Positions 18,801 to 26,200 of a stretch of 45,954 bases of DNA are shown here, one piece after another. Within the stretch, counting starts at the first letter, position 1, and every line of letters begins with the position of its first letter. Under the pieces are notes generated by a model. It was not told where the DNA came from, ran no database searches, and saw only the letters and a program-made list of their open reading frames with translations. A program made the position numbers and the translations under genes. The DNA comes from a virus: IMG/VR virus record IMGVR_UViG_3300025127_000071, positions 1 through 45,954 of that record, one strand, 5' to 3'.

Positions 18801-19141
18801 TCAATTTCATACTTGTACTCATACCCATCACCAGGTTTATAAGTAGATCCAGGTTGAGCTACTTTTGTATACTGCTCAGGTATGTCGTATTGCGGTGAAG
18901 ATCCATTTTCCAAGTCGGACCCTGTATTGTCGTTTGACTCCGAGCTCGGGTCCGCCGTCTTGGAGTCTTCTTTCTTTACTTCTACTTCTTCTTCTTTCTT
19001 TACTTCTACTTCTTCTTCTTTCTTTTCTTCTTCTTCTTTTTTAGGCTTTAAAGAGTTAGAATAAGCACGAATTTTATCGTACATTTCTGTTTGAGATAAG
19101 TTTTGATCTGTTAAAGATCTAGCATATTCACGTACTGTCAT
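9875..19141 (-). CDS. Giant polyvalent-type virion protein (3088 aa) with HExxH and HAD motifs
   Basis: A single 9.3-kb frame. Residues about 40-65 are a Lys/Glu repeat. A helical, hydrophobic Ala/Gly-rich stretch near 735-770 (QIGLATAGTIASVVAPPLAP) could insert in membrane. HEFLH at 1152-1156 is a zincin-type HExxH, as in phage-encoded proteases. A HAD-like phosphatase lies near 2205-2330: FDFDDTLA (nucleophile Asp), LTARPQAS and FADDAYKN. A helical C-terminal region (about 2640-2890; NTRSAVLQTLSAVNF, FANTPMQYARIIKRS) recurs in large phage proteins called polyvalent proteins. Position after the internal virion gene suggests it is packaged and ejected with the DNA, where the enzyme domains could act in the host. 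The assignment of domains is by motif only; overall role is inference. Confidence 0.85.
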   Translation of the reverse strand: MTVREYARSLTDQNLSQTEMYDKIRAYSNSLKPKKEEEEKKEEEVEVKKEEEVEVKKEDSKTADPSSESNDNTGSDLENGSSPQYDIPEQYTKVAQPGSTYKPGDGYEYKYEIDKEGKGEYYTKKEGANDWTRASGVSEIAVASEFGHADFDKEKYFAQRNANKKQVEEVKKLNEEIANQPKLTTVKETDIAYTNVADGWRTREGKKASKASDVVFDEKEGKTVKVKNKAKRAALTLEDFDGDKEQFEKYSKWKKLDDATKTNRDMKGGYYTPGREKITKDWSYGEEAYNDYLKAFKATKPEGMSWKEWSGSSKYLGYNIVDGKKVPSKKQKLKEDFFKKYPNLQMVYTQKSGKTVVPKGTPSKEEWTKLEEQRKKYEASLDEGKFTIAEESDFSKFFTGEDRIQLVKATELVPTAEAVNDFNTKYILPDENGNSSDGINFAQLTADAESKWIEKNGQKAWDNLGGLEKENIRSAPLKEKLDAAIQEAVSADPQIQKIELQTREKLAPLVAAKQQELLKKHDVNTPEGNNAFNKELEDYFKEIYIKEIKSNEDYGNRVKEIGAVGNKAFQVADNSFDRANSWLNTLDKRSNFFNGMPGLDWAAETSSDLIEGFAKGSKGIGSGFDKAMASYDTQRAKLARDNIKALQKAKAEGKIKEGQLFSHYGKKITYEEKIKKLEQEEKSWTEALEQNLDEIKLNDLENLKYKTADLSDGDITWSDIVLTTSEALPQIGLATAGTIASVVAPPLAPVLGALGTVTMGITMYGDAYIDAAETGAQVDYDAENGSGAWDNLTEREQRDYLVDGLKDGRYHKMGEAAVVSGVQTFMEKIGAGKVLAKTQKALGVGKTGLASIIAGDLKQAVKGVTAGALAKAEAAGTEFITEWGQEIVGGLGKAAMVDGGGGPYRYVDGKAALEAGKAGGIVGFMLPFSGSVAKQSTVEIRALSRKVAINFAPSSEFGTAAQINANFFNNAQKELDKRLARGKNPDGTEYTKEQHQEDSINIANIKNASDKIPKGMDQQTREKMLDLMIKRDNLTRKIADIGDKDLSVEEESELNETKEQLREIMKQEALFKTSGNVRTAIKKSSRGNIEFQDFSNAQEMNEYAKEQKIKGWQEKNSANHGVVLFDKKTGKEIILVNNELSLEDSNVNVGAHEFLHTVLRNTVQNSKGTAVALGKSLQSYLEGIDSSQVDANSAYGKRLAAYKDDAANIKGEEAITLFSDAIVNGDIKFNENIFTKIGDAFRRTLQAAGIKNIRFDTGRDVYNFVKDYNKSIEKGKGLSKAQEALLEGRAEGDLVKREYRTKDSTADAKVSRKLTPEQDQQAQTKVKEIQELQKEGEALAKKFDKPFVKSAKQQRLEAELATDIKPTVDSFVESRTKALYDPIPADAKKGVTRQEFVQSMKSDIATMINNEFKAKQPLEKFITSRGFVRANSLAQRLGIKSVEQGIDQGIDAASNITTTTDSDTDSDVKTETETRTAQSPRATTKFTPDFLGKLGVKTEGKTEAEVNEEVQKQFDEAIAKDLAAMGPVTTFGQTKNIGPAIAALMEKATGMPAKVFTDKTKNIAKKDATSGALTAIKQYLDANAQRDFNNLPDAFAPNSGKATFIPDNVKKALYKKNDKGKFVLDKSKTLNDYKALLGDMEKPVYRASEAQTIKGLIALSLRNRVFEQAVPDAVERSATGVKFSKLAGQDFDYEKALKTKVKVDSKEGKQQLEGIASAKTKQAVNKLLNLPNLTITAENRAALQAELLEIIESDPNFDLDVFEAGVLQNSGAIRTRLKNGNVVYELTNGKTIPGVYTSTSSKTGKKNFKPPTPAQIEKKFGPGVTLVADRNRLYYGQKDPAYIAAKEAANANTQKSKIKAKRVRAKNARTKEAAKQAKDNLNVLESVALKLEAMVEANPVSIKFASMIIEGSYQATTGLTKIAGQINSASVDPQFASEGKSNQIGGKEKYREEHSPPASVVGGSLIWAIKNGQVKEVMKGVRANYFQTLLSKADDVKLDRAGLSSTLPPGVSIMTPNAGIRRFAAVQDFIEGPGINLNTIKDFNGKTFAEIMNVGVETRESKRNPNIVYAQNSLISEQIKGDLEVDVTMDKAAIKKFDPHGMIEVVSNRLFGEANYFKLNDTQKAEVQKEMITHNIAKLTQARIKAYEPIASLELKASKRNTKTYGGKVNPEMTIAEQLTILGTYDQAARKARSLDTPKKGISVFDFDDTLAKTKEKVIVNKLDGTSTEISAAQFAAQALQLESEGATFDFSNFENVSKGTAKGPLADLALRRQDKFGSKDIFVLTARPQASAQAIKTFLDGIGLNLPIENITGLADGSPAAKGNWVAGKAAQGYNDFYFADDAYKNVEAVQEVLSQVDVDSEVQIAKFSKRKVFDQIFNDIIESSTGIETYKEYSKAKAQTVGRKKGRFNFFTTPSAEDFLGLLYKTLGKGKKGDAQLDFYRKNLIDTYNRAEMAVTKAKIQAANDFKALKRNLKTLPKSLSKEVGYGGFTFSQAIRVAAWSRQGLTIPGLSKTDSKALNAIIDNDAELNTFVDELLKIQKGKPYPAPGKDWVGGNITSDILNDINKVNRKEYLQEWQENVDIIFSEKNMNKLEAAYGPKYVEALRDTLRRMKSGSNRPLGGSRVVNQLLDWLNNSVGAIMFLNTRSAVLQTLSAVNFIGVGNNNLLNSAKAFLNQKQYWKDFQTLMNSPYLVERRNGLRINVSESEIADAVADSSNKAKSVLGLLLNKGFVLTRFADSFAIATGGAAFYRNQLDMYLAQGMDQKLAEEKAFEDFYQIAEVNQQSSNPSKISQQQASGAGRVVLAFANTPMQYARIIKRSTQDLINGRGDWKKHIGTIAFYGVAQNLIFNALQNALFAEAFGEDEEDEKKEDKAGRIANGMADSLLSGLGIQGKAALALKNSLITLARENNKKSPKFVKAVYDLFDFSPPLDSKFRKLRTAANTFTWDRELMKEKGFSLDNPAYLAGAQVVSGLTNIPLDRAIQKLNNIRAIMSERSEKWQKVALALGWSTWDVGLGYYGGFDPVKPLTPEQQYDLDVSNMKKETTAAQQKQMLLNLGLTRAEIKKLRYEEDRVKKIIALQKKKKDE
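18971..19018 (-). repeat. Tandem 24-base repeat encoding EEEVEVKK units
   Basis: Two perfect adjacent copies of a 24-base unit (third copy decayed after 19018) inside the 5' end of the giant gene. Each copy encodes eight residues of the acidic/basic N-terminal tract, so copy-number change would keep the frame. Confidence 0.85.
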
Positions 19142-19146
19142 TTAAA

Positions 19147-20247
19147 TTAACTTAAGTTATTGTCTTGTAAAAATTTATCTGCTTTGGCTTGTTTAGCCTC
19201 TTCCAAATCAAACACAGCTGCATCTGCTTCTACAGTAGGTAGTTTTTGCGTTATAAATTGTTTTAAGTAATTTTTAGAAAAATATAATGTATAATTTTCT
19301 TCAAATAATTCTTTGTTTTCTTGTGATAAAGGTAGTACTTTTTTGTAATCCCAAGCTAAGCTACCTGCATTAGCGTTTTGCATCATTTGATCATCTTCTT
19401 CTTCGCTAGATCCTCTTGCTATAAAAACGTTCCAAGCGGCTACAACGCTTTGCTCTTGTTGCATTAGTCCAGCAACTTCTGCATTTATAAAAGGCTTTGT
19501 TTTTCTAACAATTTTATCTATGTCAAACTTTAGTATATTTCTACCTTTACCCATGCCTATATCTATAATTTCATAATCAAAAGAACCGTCGGTGTTTTTT
19601 AATATAAATTCATCTGCTATAGCCGCTTGTGGTAGCAGTTGACCGTTTTCATCTGCAGATCCTTCTGCTAAAACACCGCTGTCTACTAAAAGTTTTAACA
19701 TGTCTGCATTAATATCAGGTGTTTCTGTTACTAAATCATTACCAGAGTTAATTAAAGCATTTAAAGTGTTACTATTTATTACTAAAGGCTTTTCAAATAA
19801 AGGTCCTTCAAAGGTTATTTCTTGAGATCCATCTCTTAATAACTCTAAGTAAACATTATAACCTTCTGTTTTTGAAAAACCAGGTTTATTTTTCATTATA
19901 CAATTAGCAACCATAAAAGCATAATTATTGTTTACGTCATAGTAATTATCATCTGTAACAGATAGTTGGTCGACAACCTGTTGTATAAAGTTTACAGAAA
20001 CTGTTGGAGCGTTTTCTAGTCTAGCTATTTGTTTATTTTCATAATCACAGTATTCATCTACACATTTACCTGTTTGCACCGCCATTTTTAGCTTAGCATA
20101 CTCTTTGCCAGTATCTTTATACGCATTGTCTAGTATACCAAAAGTGGTATCTATATTAGTTGCAACGTAATCAGTGTTATAGGCAAGAGCGTTACTCTTG
20201 TTAGCTTGCTGTATTGAAAGATTGTATGTTATGTTTTTATTTTCCAT
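19147..20247 (-). CDS. Hypothetical virion-module protein (366 aa)
   Basis: Begins MENKNITYNLSIQQANKSNA. The protein is acidic, apparently mixed alpha/beta, with no membrane segment or catalytic motif that I can identify. An acidic Glu/Asp loop (SSEEEDDQMMQNANAG) lies near residues 279-294, and the C-terminus is charged and helical. It sits 5 bases upstream of the giant gene and 3 bases after the internal virion protein gene, within the tail/internal protein cluster, so a structural or ejected protein is the best guess. No family recognised. Confidence 0.7.
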   Translation of the reverse strand: MENKNITYNLSIQQANKSNALAYNTDYVATNIDTTFGILDNAYKDTGKEYAKLKMAVQTGKCVDEYCDYENKQIARLENAPTVSVNFIQQVVDQLSVTDDNYYDVNNNYAFMVANCIMKNKPGFSKTEGYNVYLELLRDGSQEITFEGPLFEKPLVINSNTLNALINSGNDLVTETPDINADMLKLLVDSGVLAEGSADENGQLLPQAAIADEFILKNTDGSFDYEIIDIGMGKGRNILKFDIDKIVRKTKPFINAEVAGLMQQEQSVVAAWNVFIARGSSEEEDDQMMQNANAGSLAWDYKKVLPLSQENKELFEENYTLYFSKNYLKQFITQKLPTVEADAAVFDLEEAKQAKADKFLQDNNLS

Positions 20248-20250
20248 GTT

Positions 20251-20928
20251 TTAATTTCCAGTAGGACCGATTATTGCGCTAGTAGCGGCACTAGTCACAC
20301 CGCTTATAGCACCTGTAATTGCTGCTGTTTCATCTCTTCTTGCTTGAGCAGCTTGACCTCTTAATGCTGCTATTTGATTAGAAGTTCTATCAAGCTTTTG
20401 CATTTCTCTTCTCTCTGTTGTTCCAAAAACAAATTGTTTACCTGCAACATCCGCTTGTTGAATTCTTTGAGCTTCTGCCATTTGCTGCGCTTGAAGTCTT
20501 TGCTCACCAGCTAATCTTTGTTGATTATTATTAGCTTCTTGTCTTTCGATATCTGCTGCAATACCTTTTTTGCTTTGAAGCGCAGCTTGAGCTAAAGCTG
20601 TAGCACCACCAGCTGACGCGCCTGTAGCTCTTAACGTATCTAAGGTGTTTGCTAGCGCAATGTCAGTTTGCTCTATTTGCATTTCAGTGGCTTTAGTAGC
20701 AACTGTTAATTTTTCAAATGGATTACTTAGCATAGCACTTAAGCTAGTAACTCCTTCGTAAGGGTTTATTATTTCTTGCCTGTTAGCTTCTAGCTGCGCT
20801 AATTTTTTTGATAATTTATTAGCTTGTCTTTCAGCTCTTTTTGCAGCTCTTCTTGCGGCTCCGCCGCCAATAATACCACCGGCAATTGAACCTGCAGCTG
20901 CAACACCGCCTGCTACTACTACACTCAT
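20251..20928 (-). CDS. Internal virion (ejection) protein-like, Ala/Gln-rich (225 aa)
   Basis: The N-terminus is a Gly/Ala hydrophobic segment (VVVAGGVAAAGSIAGGIIGG, residues 3-22), followed by a long Ala/Gln/Arg-rich helical region (GGAARRAAKRAERQANKLSK; later NNNQQRLAGEQRLQAQQMAE) and a hydrophobic C-terminal end (ITGAISGVTSAATSAIIG). This composition and order is typical of podovirus internal virion proteins (T7 gp14-type), which leave the capsid at infection and enter the cell envelope. Position between tail genes and the giant protein agrees. It is assigned by composition and context. Confidence 0.75.
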   Translation of the reverse strand: MSVVVAGGVAAAGSIAGGIIGGGAARRAAKRAERQANKLSKKLAQLEANRQEIINPYEGVTSLSAMLSNPFEKLTVATKATEMQIEQTDIALANTLDTLRATGASAGGATALAQAALQSKKGIAADIERQEANNNQQRLAGEQRLQAQQMAEAQRIQQADVAGKQFVFGTTERREMQKLDRTSNQIAALRGQAAQARRDETAAITGAISGVTSAATSAIIGPTGN

Positions 20929-20929
20929 A

Positions 20930-21451
20930 TTATTTGCTGTTTAATTTTAGTTGTTTTTTCATACTTTCAATACTAATATCTGGATCATTAAAATCTTTAG
21001 CTACAACGTCGTTTAATACGTCTTCAACAGTAGATTTGTCTGTAGCATGAACTGTTATCCAAACACTATCTTCATGCATGTATATTAATCTTTTTGTTCC
21101 TGGTTTTGTTATTCCATTATAAGGTGCTTTTATTCTTTCAATGCCTTTGTCTGTTAAAACAGATATATCACCTTTTAATACAAAATAAGGATGTTCTTTT
21201 TTATGTATACCAGTAGAGATTATTTGGCCTTTAGGCATAAATATTTCTCTAATATATAATCCATCTGCAAAAGTATGCTTAAGTGGATTAATTGTGTTTG
21301 CTATTTCATCTTGTCCAGGTTTTTCAGGATTACCATAAGAACCTGGTAGATCTAATAATTTATCTTCAAAGTCCATTATCAACTCTCTAAAGCGCTTTAT
21401 GTGCTCTATTTGTTCTAATGTATACTCTTGTTTTACTAAGGAATTATTCAT
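20930..21451 (-). CDS. Cupin-like protein in the tail cluster (173 aa)
   Basis: Residues about 65-140 show a cupin-like pattern: YIREIFMPKGQIISTGIHKK, then HPYFVLKGDISVLTD, a Gly/Pro turn and KPGTKRLIYMHEDSVWITVH. Cupins are small beta barrels; a metal-binding His pair might be formed by residues in the HKKEHPYF segment and the later H in MHED, but a complete HxH...E...H set is not clear. N-terminal helices precede it. A single-barrel protein inside a structural operon might be a tail or virion component rather than an enzyme. Leader is A/T only (TTAAATTAAATTAAATG). Confidence 0.65.
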   Translation of the reverse strand: MNNSLVKQEYTLEQIEHIKRFRELIMDFEDKLLDLPGSYGNPEKPGQDEIANTINPLKHTFADGLYIREIFMPKGQIISTGIHKKEHPYFVLKGDISVLTDKGIERIKAPYNGITKPGTKRLIYMHEDSVWITVHATDKSTVEDVLNDVVAKDFNDPDISIESMKKQLKLNSK

Positions 21452-21461
21452 TTAATTTAAT

Positions 21462-23231
21462 TTAATATCCGTTATTCATGTCGTAATTACTTTCGACAGA
21501 AAATAAAGTTTTCTCACCACCTGGATTAGTTGTTAAGTCGGTAGACATTTTTACAGTAGCATAAAAACCTTTTATACCAGTAATATTTTTACCAAAATTA
21601 ACTTCACCTGGACTAGGTCCTGTATTGTTTACTAAGTTAGCAACGTATTTATTTTCTTTTAAAACAAAACCACTGTAGTATTTATTTAATGGCGGAGGCA
21701 CGTTAGAACCAAAAACATTTGAATATTGGCTAGCTCCAACAACTCCATTAAACGTAATAATATTGCCGCTTGTTAAAGTAACTGGTTCAGTTAAAACTAA
21801 AGCGCCGGTAGAATTGTTATAAGAAACCACTCTTCTAGATCCTTGAGTTATTTCATCAGAAAAAATAAAATTACCTGCAAAAATAAAACCTGTAATAGAA
21901 CCTGTATCTAAAGTAACATTAACAGAAGCAGTAACATCTTGAGCAACTGTACCTTGAGCCTCCGTTAAAACATACTCTCCTTCTGTATAACTATATATTA
22001 AGCTAGAATTATCTTGATTATCAACAAAAGTATTGCCTGCAAAATTTCTTAATATTACTGGTCCTGTTTGATCTGAAATAATACTATCTACTTGCCAACC
22101 ATTACTACCTTCGTAGCCTATTGTTTTAAAAGTTTTAGAGTTTGTTGGATTTGGATTAAATACAAAAGTAATTGAACTTTTATTGTCTACGCCGTAAAAA
22201 TTACTTCTAGGTACTTGATTGCTATAGTGTCTAAAAAGTTTAGCTTTTCTATAATCAGAGCTGCTTGGATTGTTTATTGTTTTTACAGAATAAAAATTAT
22301 TTCTTAAACTAAACATTTCGTCTGGCTCGTAGTCAAAGAAACTTACCCAACCTTGAGCTTTTTCGTCAAAATTTAATGTATTAGCTTGATTTATTCTTGC
22401 TACTGGACTTTGACTTGATTGAGGGTTTTGAATAGAAACGACATATTCATTGCCATATATATCATAAGAACCTAGCACTTTTCCTCTTACAGAAACATTT
22501 GCTGACAAGGCTAAATTATCTCTAAAAAAGTCTTTCATTCCATAAGAAGATATTTCTGTAATACCATCTCCTGATAATTTAAGAACTACATTGTTATTTT
22601 TGTCTGTAAAATATTTTCTATTTGCATATACGCCAAAACTTTCAGGGTTTTGAGATATACCGTATTTACCTAAATATGGTTGTATTGCGCCAATAACTAA
22701 ATTAGAACTTGTAACAGCTCCACCACCTTCGGCAGAATATATTGCGTCTTTATCTATTAATGCTCTACTTACTTTTAATTCTTGGAATATACTTAAATTA
22801 GTATCTTCTGCATATAATTTTTGTATTGACCCGTTTGCAGGATCTAAACTTTTAGTTATATCTTCAGCAACGCTAAAAACATTAGTATTGTTTATACCTG
22901 TTCTAGAGTTAAATATGCCAGAATATATTAAAGTATTAAATCTTCTAGTTCCCTTAGGTTCGTCTTCTACTATATAGGCTTTTGCTCCAAAATCAACAGA
23001 AGTGTTATTAAATCCACCTCTAATTCTAGATTCTTCAATAACCCAACTGTTTTCTTGATCTAAACCTGACTGAACTGGATAACCAGTGGCTAGAAAAGGT
23101 GGATTTCCAGATGCTCCTAAATCAGTAGGCATACCAAAAGATCCATTCCAAACAGGAGTTGGAGTTGCGTTATTTATCTTTTTCAGTAGAAAAGTATTAA
23201 AATATTTTACTTCTATTATTGCACCTGCCAT
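21462..23231 (-). CDS. Tail protein, likely partner or split-off part of the stabilization/muzzle protein (589 aa)
   Basis: Beta-rich, with motifs such as FNSRTGINNTNVFS, SIQKLYAEDTNLSIFQELKV, SRALIDKDAIYSAEGG (about 150-170) and GWVSFFDYEPDEMFSLRNNF (about 292-311). These strings belong, from memory, to the C-terminal part of large tail stabilization (tail-tube/muzzle) proteins in crAss-like and marine Bacteroidota phages. Here they are a separate gene directly after the 1849-aa tail gene, 32 bases downstream. The last 170 residues look like an added Ig-like/fibre domain (many Thr, Asn, Gly). It probably sits at the distal tail. Confidence 0.7.
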   Translation of the reverse strand: MAGAIIEVKYFNTFLLKKINNATPTPVWNGSFGMPTDLGASGNPPFLATGYPVQSGLDQENSWVIEESRIRGGFNNTSVDFGAKAYIVEDEPKGTRRFNTLIYSGIFNSRTGINNTNVFSVAEDITKSLDPANGSIQKLYAEDTNLSIFQELKVSRALIDKDAIYSAEGGGAVTSSNLVIGAIQPYLGKYGISQNPESFGVYANRKYFTDKNNNVVLKLSGDGITEISSYGMKDFFRDNLALSANVSVRGKVLGSYDIYGNEYVVSIQNPQSSQSPVARINQANTLNFDEKAQGWVSFFDYEPDEMFSLRNNFYSVKTINNPSSSDYRKAKLFRHYSNQVPRSNFYGVDNKSSITFVFNPNPTNSKTFKTIGYEGSNGWQVDSIISDQTGPVILRNFAGNTFVDNQDNSSLIYSYTEGEYVLTEAQGTVAQDVTASVNVTLDTGSITGFIFAGNFIFSDEITQGSRRVVSYNNSTGALVLTEPVTLTSGNIITFNGVVGASQYSNVFGSNVPPPLNKYYSGFVLKENKYVANLVNNTGPSPGEVNFGKNITGIKGFYATVKMSTDLTTNPGGEKTLFSVESNYDMNNGY

Positions 23232-23263
23232 ATTTAATTATTACTTATTTTGTAATATAATTA

Positions 23264-26200
23264 CTATATTATACTATATTGATAATTACCTGCATTAAGT
23301 GGTCTATCATCTTGAGCCTCGTGTTCATCATGAGCTAGGCAAGATGGGTTATTATTATCTAATAGTCTTTGTATTCCAACTGTTACATCAGCATTATCAA
23401 AAGTTATTGGTGGGTTTTGAAAAGGCTGATCATCTCTCCATCTTTGACACCATTGTCTCCATTTTTTTCTATGGCTGTTTCCGTCAGATCTCCATTTAGA
23501 ACCAACCCAACCAGAATACGTATACATCGACCATATTTTTAAAATAGGGTCCATAGTAGTAGTAGTTCCATTAGTTGGGACAAAAAACCAAGGACTAGTT
23601 TGAAAGTTTTGAGGACCGCCGTAGGTGTATATAATTTGATCTCCTTGAGTATTAAAATCCCAATTTGTTACCAAAGTAGCTAAGCCTCCATTTTGTGGGT
23701 TATCTCGCCCAATATTTGGAAGTGGAGAAGATGTAACTGGTACGTAATAAAATTGTTTAATTGGATTGCCTGAAGAATTTACACCGGTTTGAGTAAATTT
23801 TATTCTTGCGCTTCTTCTTCCAGGTCTACCATCTAAAACTCTTTCTTGCATTTGAGATTGTGTAATTTGAATTTGACCGCTTTGGCCATTAGTGTTCCAA
23901 CCATAACCAGCTGTTGTTTCGGTTCCATTTACGTCTCTAAAAAGCTTCATACAACCAGTTAAAGCTTTATCTGGATCTCCTTCTAATACTTCGTATGTCC
24001 ATAAACCATTACCATCGTAATCTGTAACTTTTATTCTACCATGTATAAATGGAGGTAATCCCCAAAGAGGTATTTGAGCTGCTGTTATTGGAAATGCTGT
24101 TGTGTCTGTAACTTGTTTCTGCACTAAATGTTCTCCACCTGTTATAGGTGTATTCATTGGGATAGTTATAGTGCCAGAAGTTCCAGCCTGAGAATAATCT
24201 ACTAAAGAAAAACTACCAGCAATACCACTAGATTGATTTGTATCGCAGCAAAGATCAGCGTCAGCAGTGTTGTCAAAATAACCACCAGCGTAAAGATACC
24301 ATCCATATGAGTCAGCAGATGCTCCTACGTCTTGATCTGTTATTTGAAAAATACAAGAAGGGTAATTCCACCATTTAGTATTAGGCCCAGGTGGTTGACA
24401 AAAACTAGCAGCGCCACAACCACCAATACTTCCATCAAATACAGGTGGAGCAGTGCCTGGTAATATAAATTGAGGTGGAGAGCCTTGATAAAATTCCGCA
24501 GCAGCTCCATAAGCATCTGTTTCTTGTATTTTATTCCAAAAATTATTAGAGTTTAATCTAATTGACATGTCAACTTCTATTTGTTGATACGAAACAGTAC
24601 CACCAGCGTCCTGCAAAGCTAGTGTTATATAATAAATACCTGCACCTATTAAACTAACGTCTTCGTTGCTACTAAAATTATTTACTAATTTATATTCTAA
24701 GTTCCCATTAGATCCAGGAAAAGTTTCTAAAGAAAATATAGGTAGTTCTTGTGCCGATATTGTTGCTGGTGGTCCATTAGGTGATCCTATATTTTGAGAC
24801 CATATAGAGTTATTCTCAAAACTTTGATTTACTATTTTAAGATCTCTTTTAGACAGCGCGAGTCCACCGTTAGGGTTTGGATCTGTTTTATTAGCAGCGC
24901 CATTGTTTACGTTTATTATAGCTATATCTTTTACACCTTTGTTTGTTTTTACTGGAACTGGGGATGGCATTGGAACTCCAGCCCCTGGCCCGTATACGAC
25001 ATTAGCCGTGTCTGCGTTTAAAGCTTCAATTGTAAAAAACTCCGGAATAACATTACTAAGATTAGCTACTCGTGTCACAAAACTTTCTTGATTATCTATA
25101 ACTATTCTAAAAGTAAATGTAAATTGTCTTTCGGCTGCTCTATCATTGTAAAAATAATAAACATTATCAAAATAGTTTACAAGCGAAGAAACACCTTCAC
25201 CATCACCACCTCCTCCAGTGTTTGAAGTAATTTTTATCTGCCAAGGTCCAACTCCTGTACCGCTAGTGTCAACTAATCTAAAGTAGTCTCTAACCTGTGT
25301 AGTAGAAATAAAACCTGCTCCGTTTACACTTTCGCCTAAACCATTTGTTATTGTTGAAATCTCTACAGTATCAGTGGCAGTTACAGGTATAGTTTGACCA
25401 AAATTATCTTGCACAGTAAAAGGAGCTGCTAATATAAAGCCGTTATCTCCAGCAGCAGTGTTTGAAGCTTTTAATCCTTCATTGAAACTAGGATTCCAAG
25501 AAATATTACTACCAGCAGGTTGATCTTGATTATTCAATACCGCTTGATTTAAGTCTGATATTTTGCCAGAAGTAGATGTTTCCCAAAATATATCTATTGC
25601 GCTTTCTACAGGTTCTGTTTCACAAACAGCTAGGTATTGTATACCAGGTCTAGTTAATTTAAACTCTGGTATAGAAGTGTTACCTTCAGTAGGTGTAAAA
25701 GCTATTTGAACATTTTCAGGTAATTTAACAGAAACAACTCCACCGTTTTTATCTTCTAAAGTTACTTCCATCTCACCAGCTAAAACAGCTCCAACAGCAG
25801 TATTACTTGAAACGTATGTTTCAGACGGTATACCTACGCCTGTTACTAAATAATCTACTAAAGAGTTTATTGTACTAAGAGTAGTTGAATCTCCAGAGAC
25901 AGAGTTTATAGTTATTGTTTGGCTAGCAAGAGTCATTTCAACTGATTTTCCGCCTGCTGGCAAGTAATTAGCTGTAGCTAATTGACCAATTTGAAACTCT
26001 GTGCTTAACCTTGCTATCAATGGGTTTGATTCTAAAGAATAAAACTGTGGAAATAAATTAAACAAAGGTGGTTCTACAGGGTTAAAATCAAATAAATCAT
26101 TAACAGTTGATATAACTGAAACGGTGTCTGTAGCTCTTTGAGGATAATATTGAATATTTGTATTACCAGATTGTATAGTTGTAGGCGCTGTGTTTTGAAC

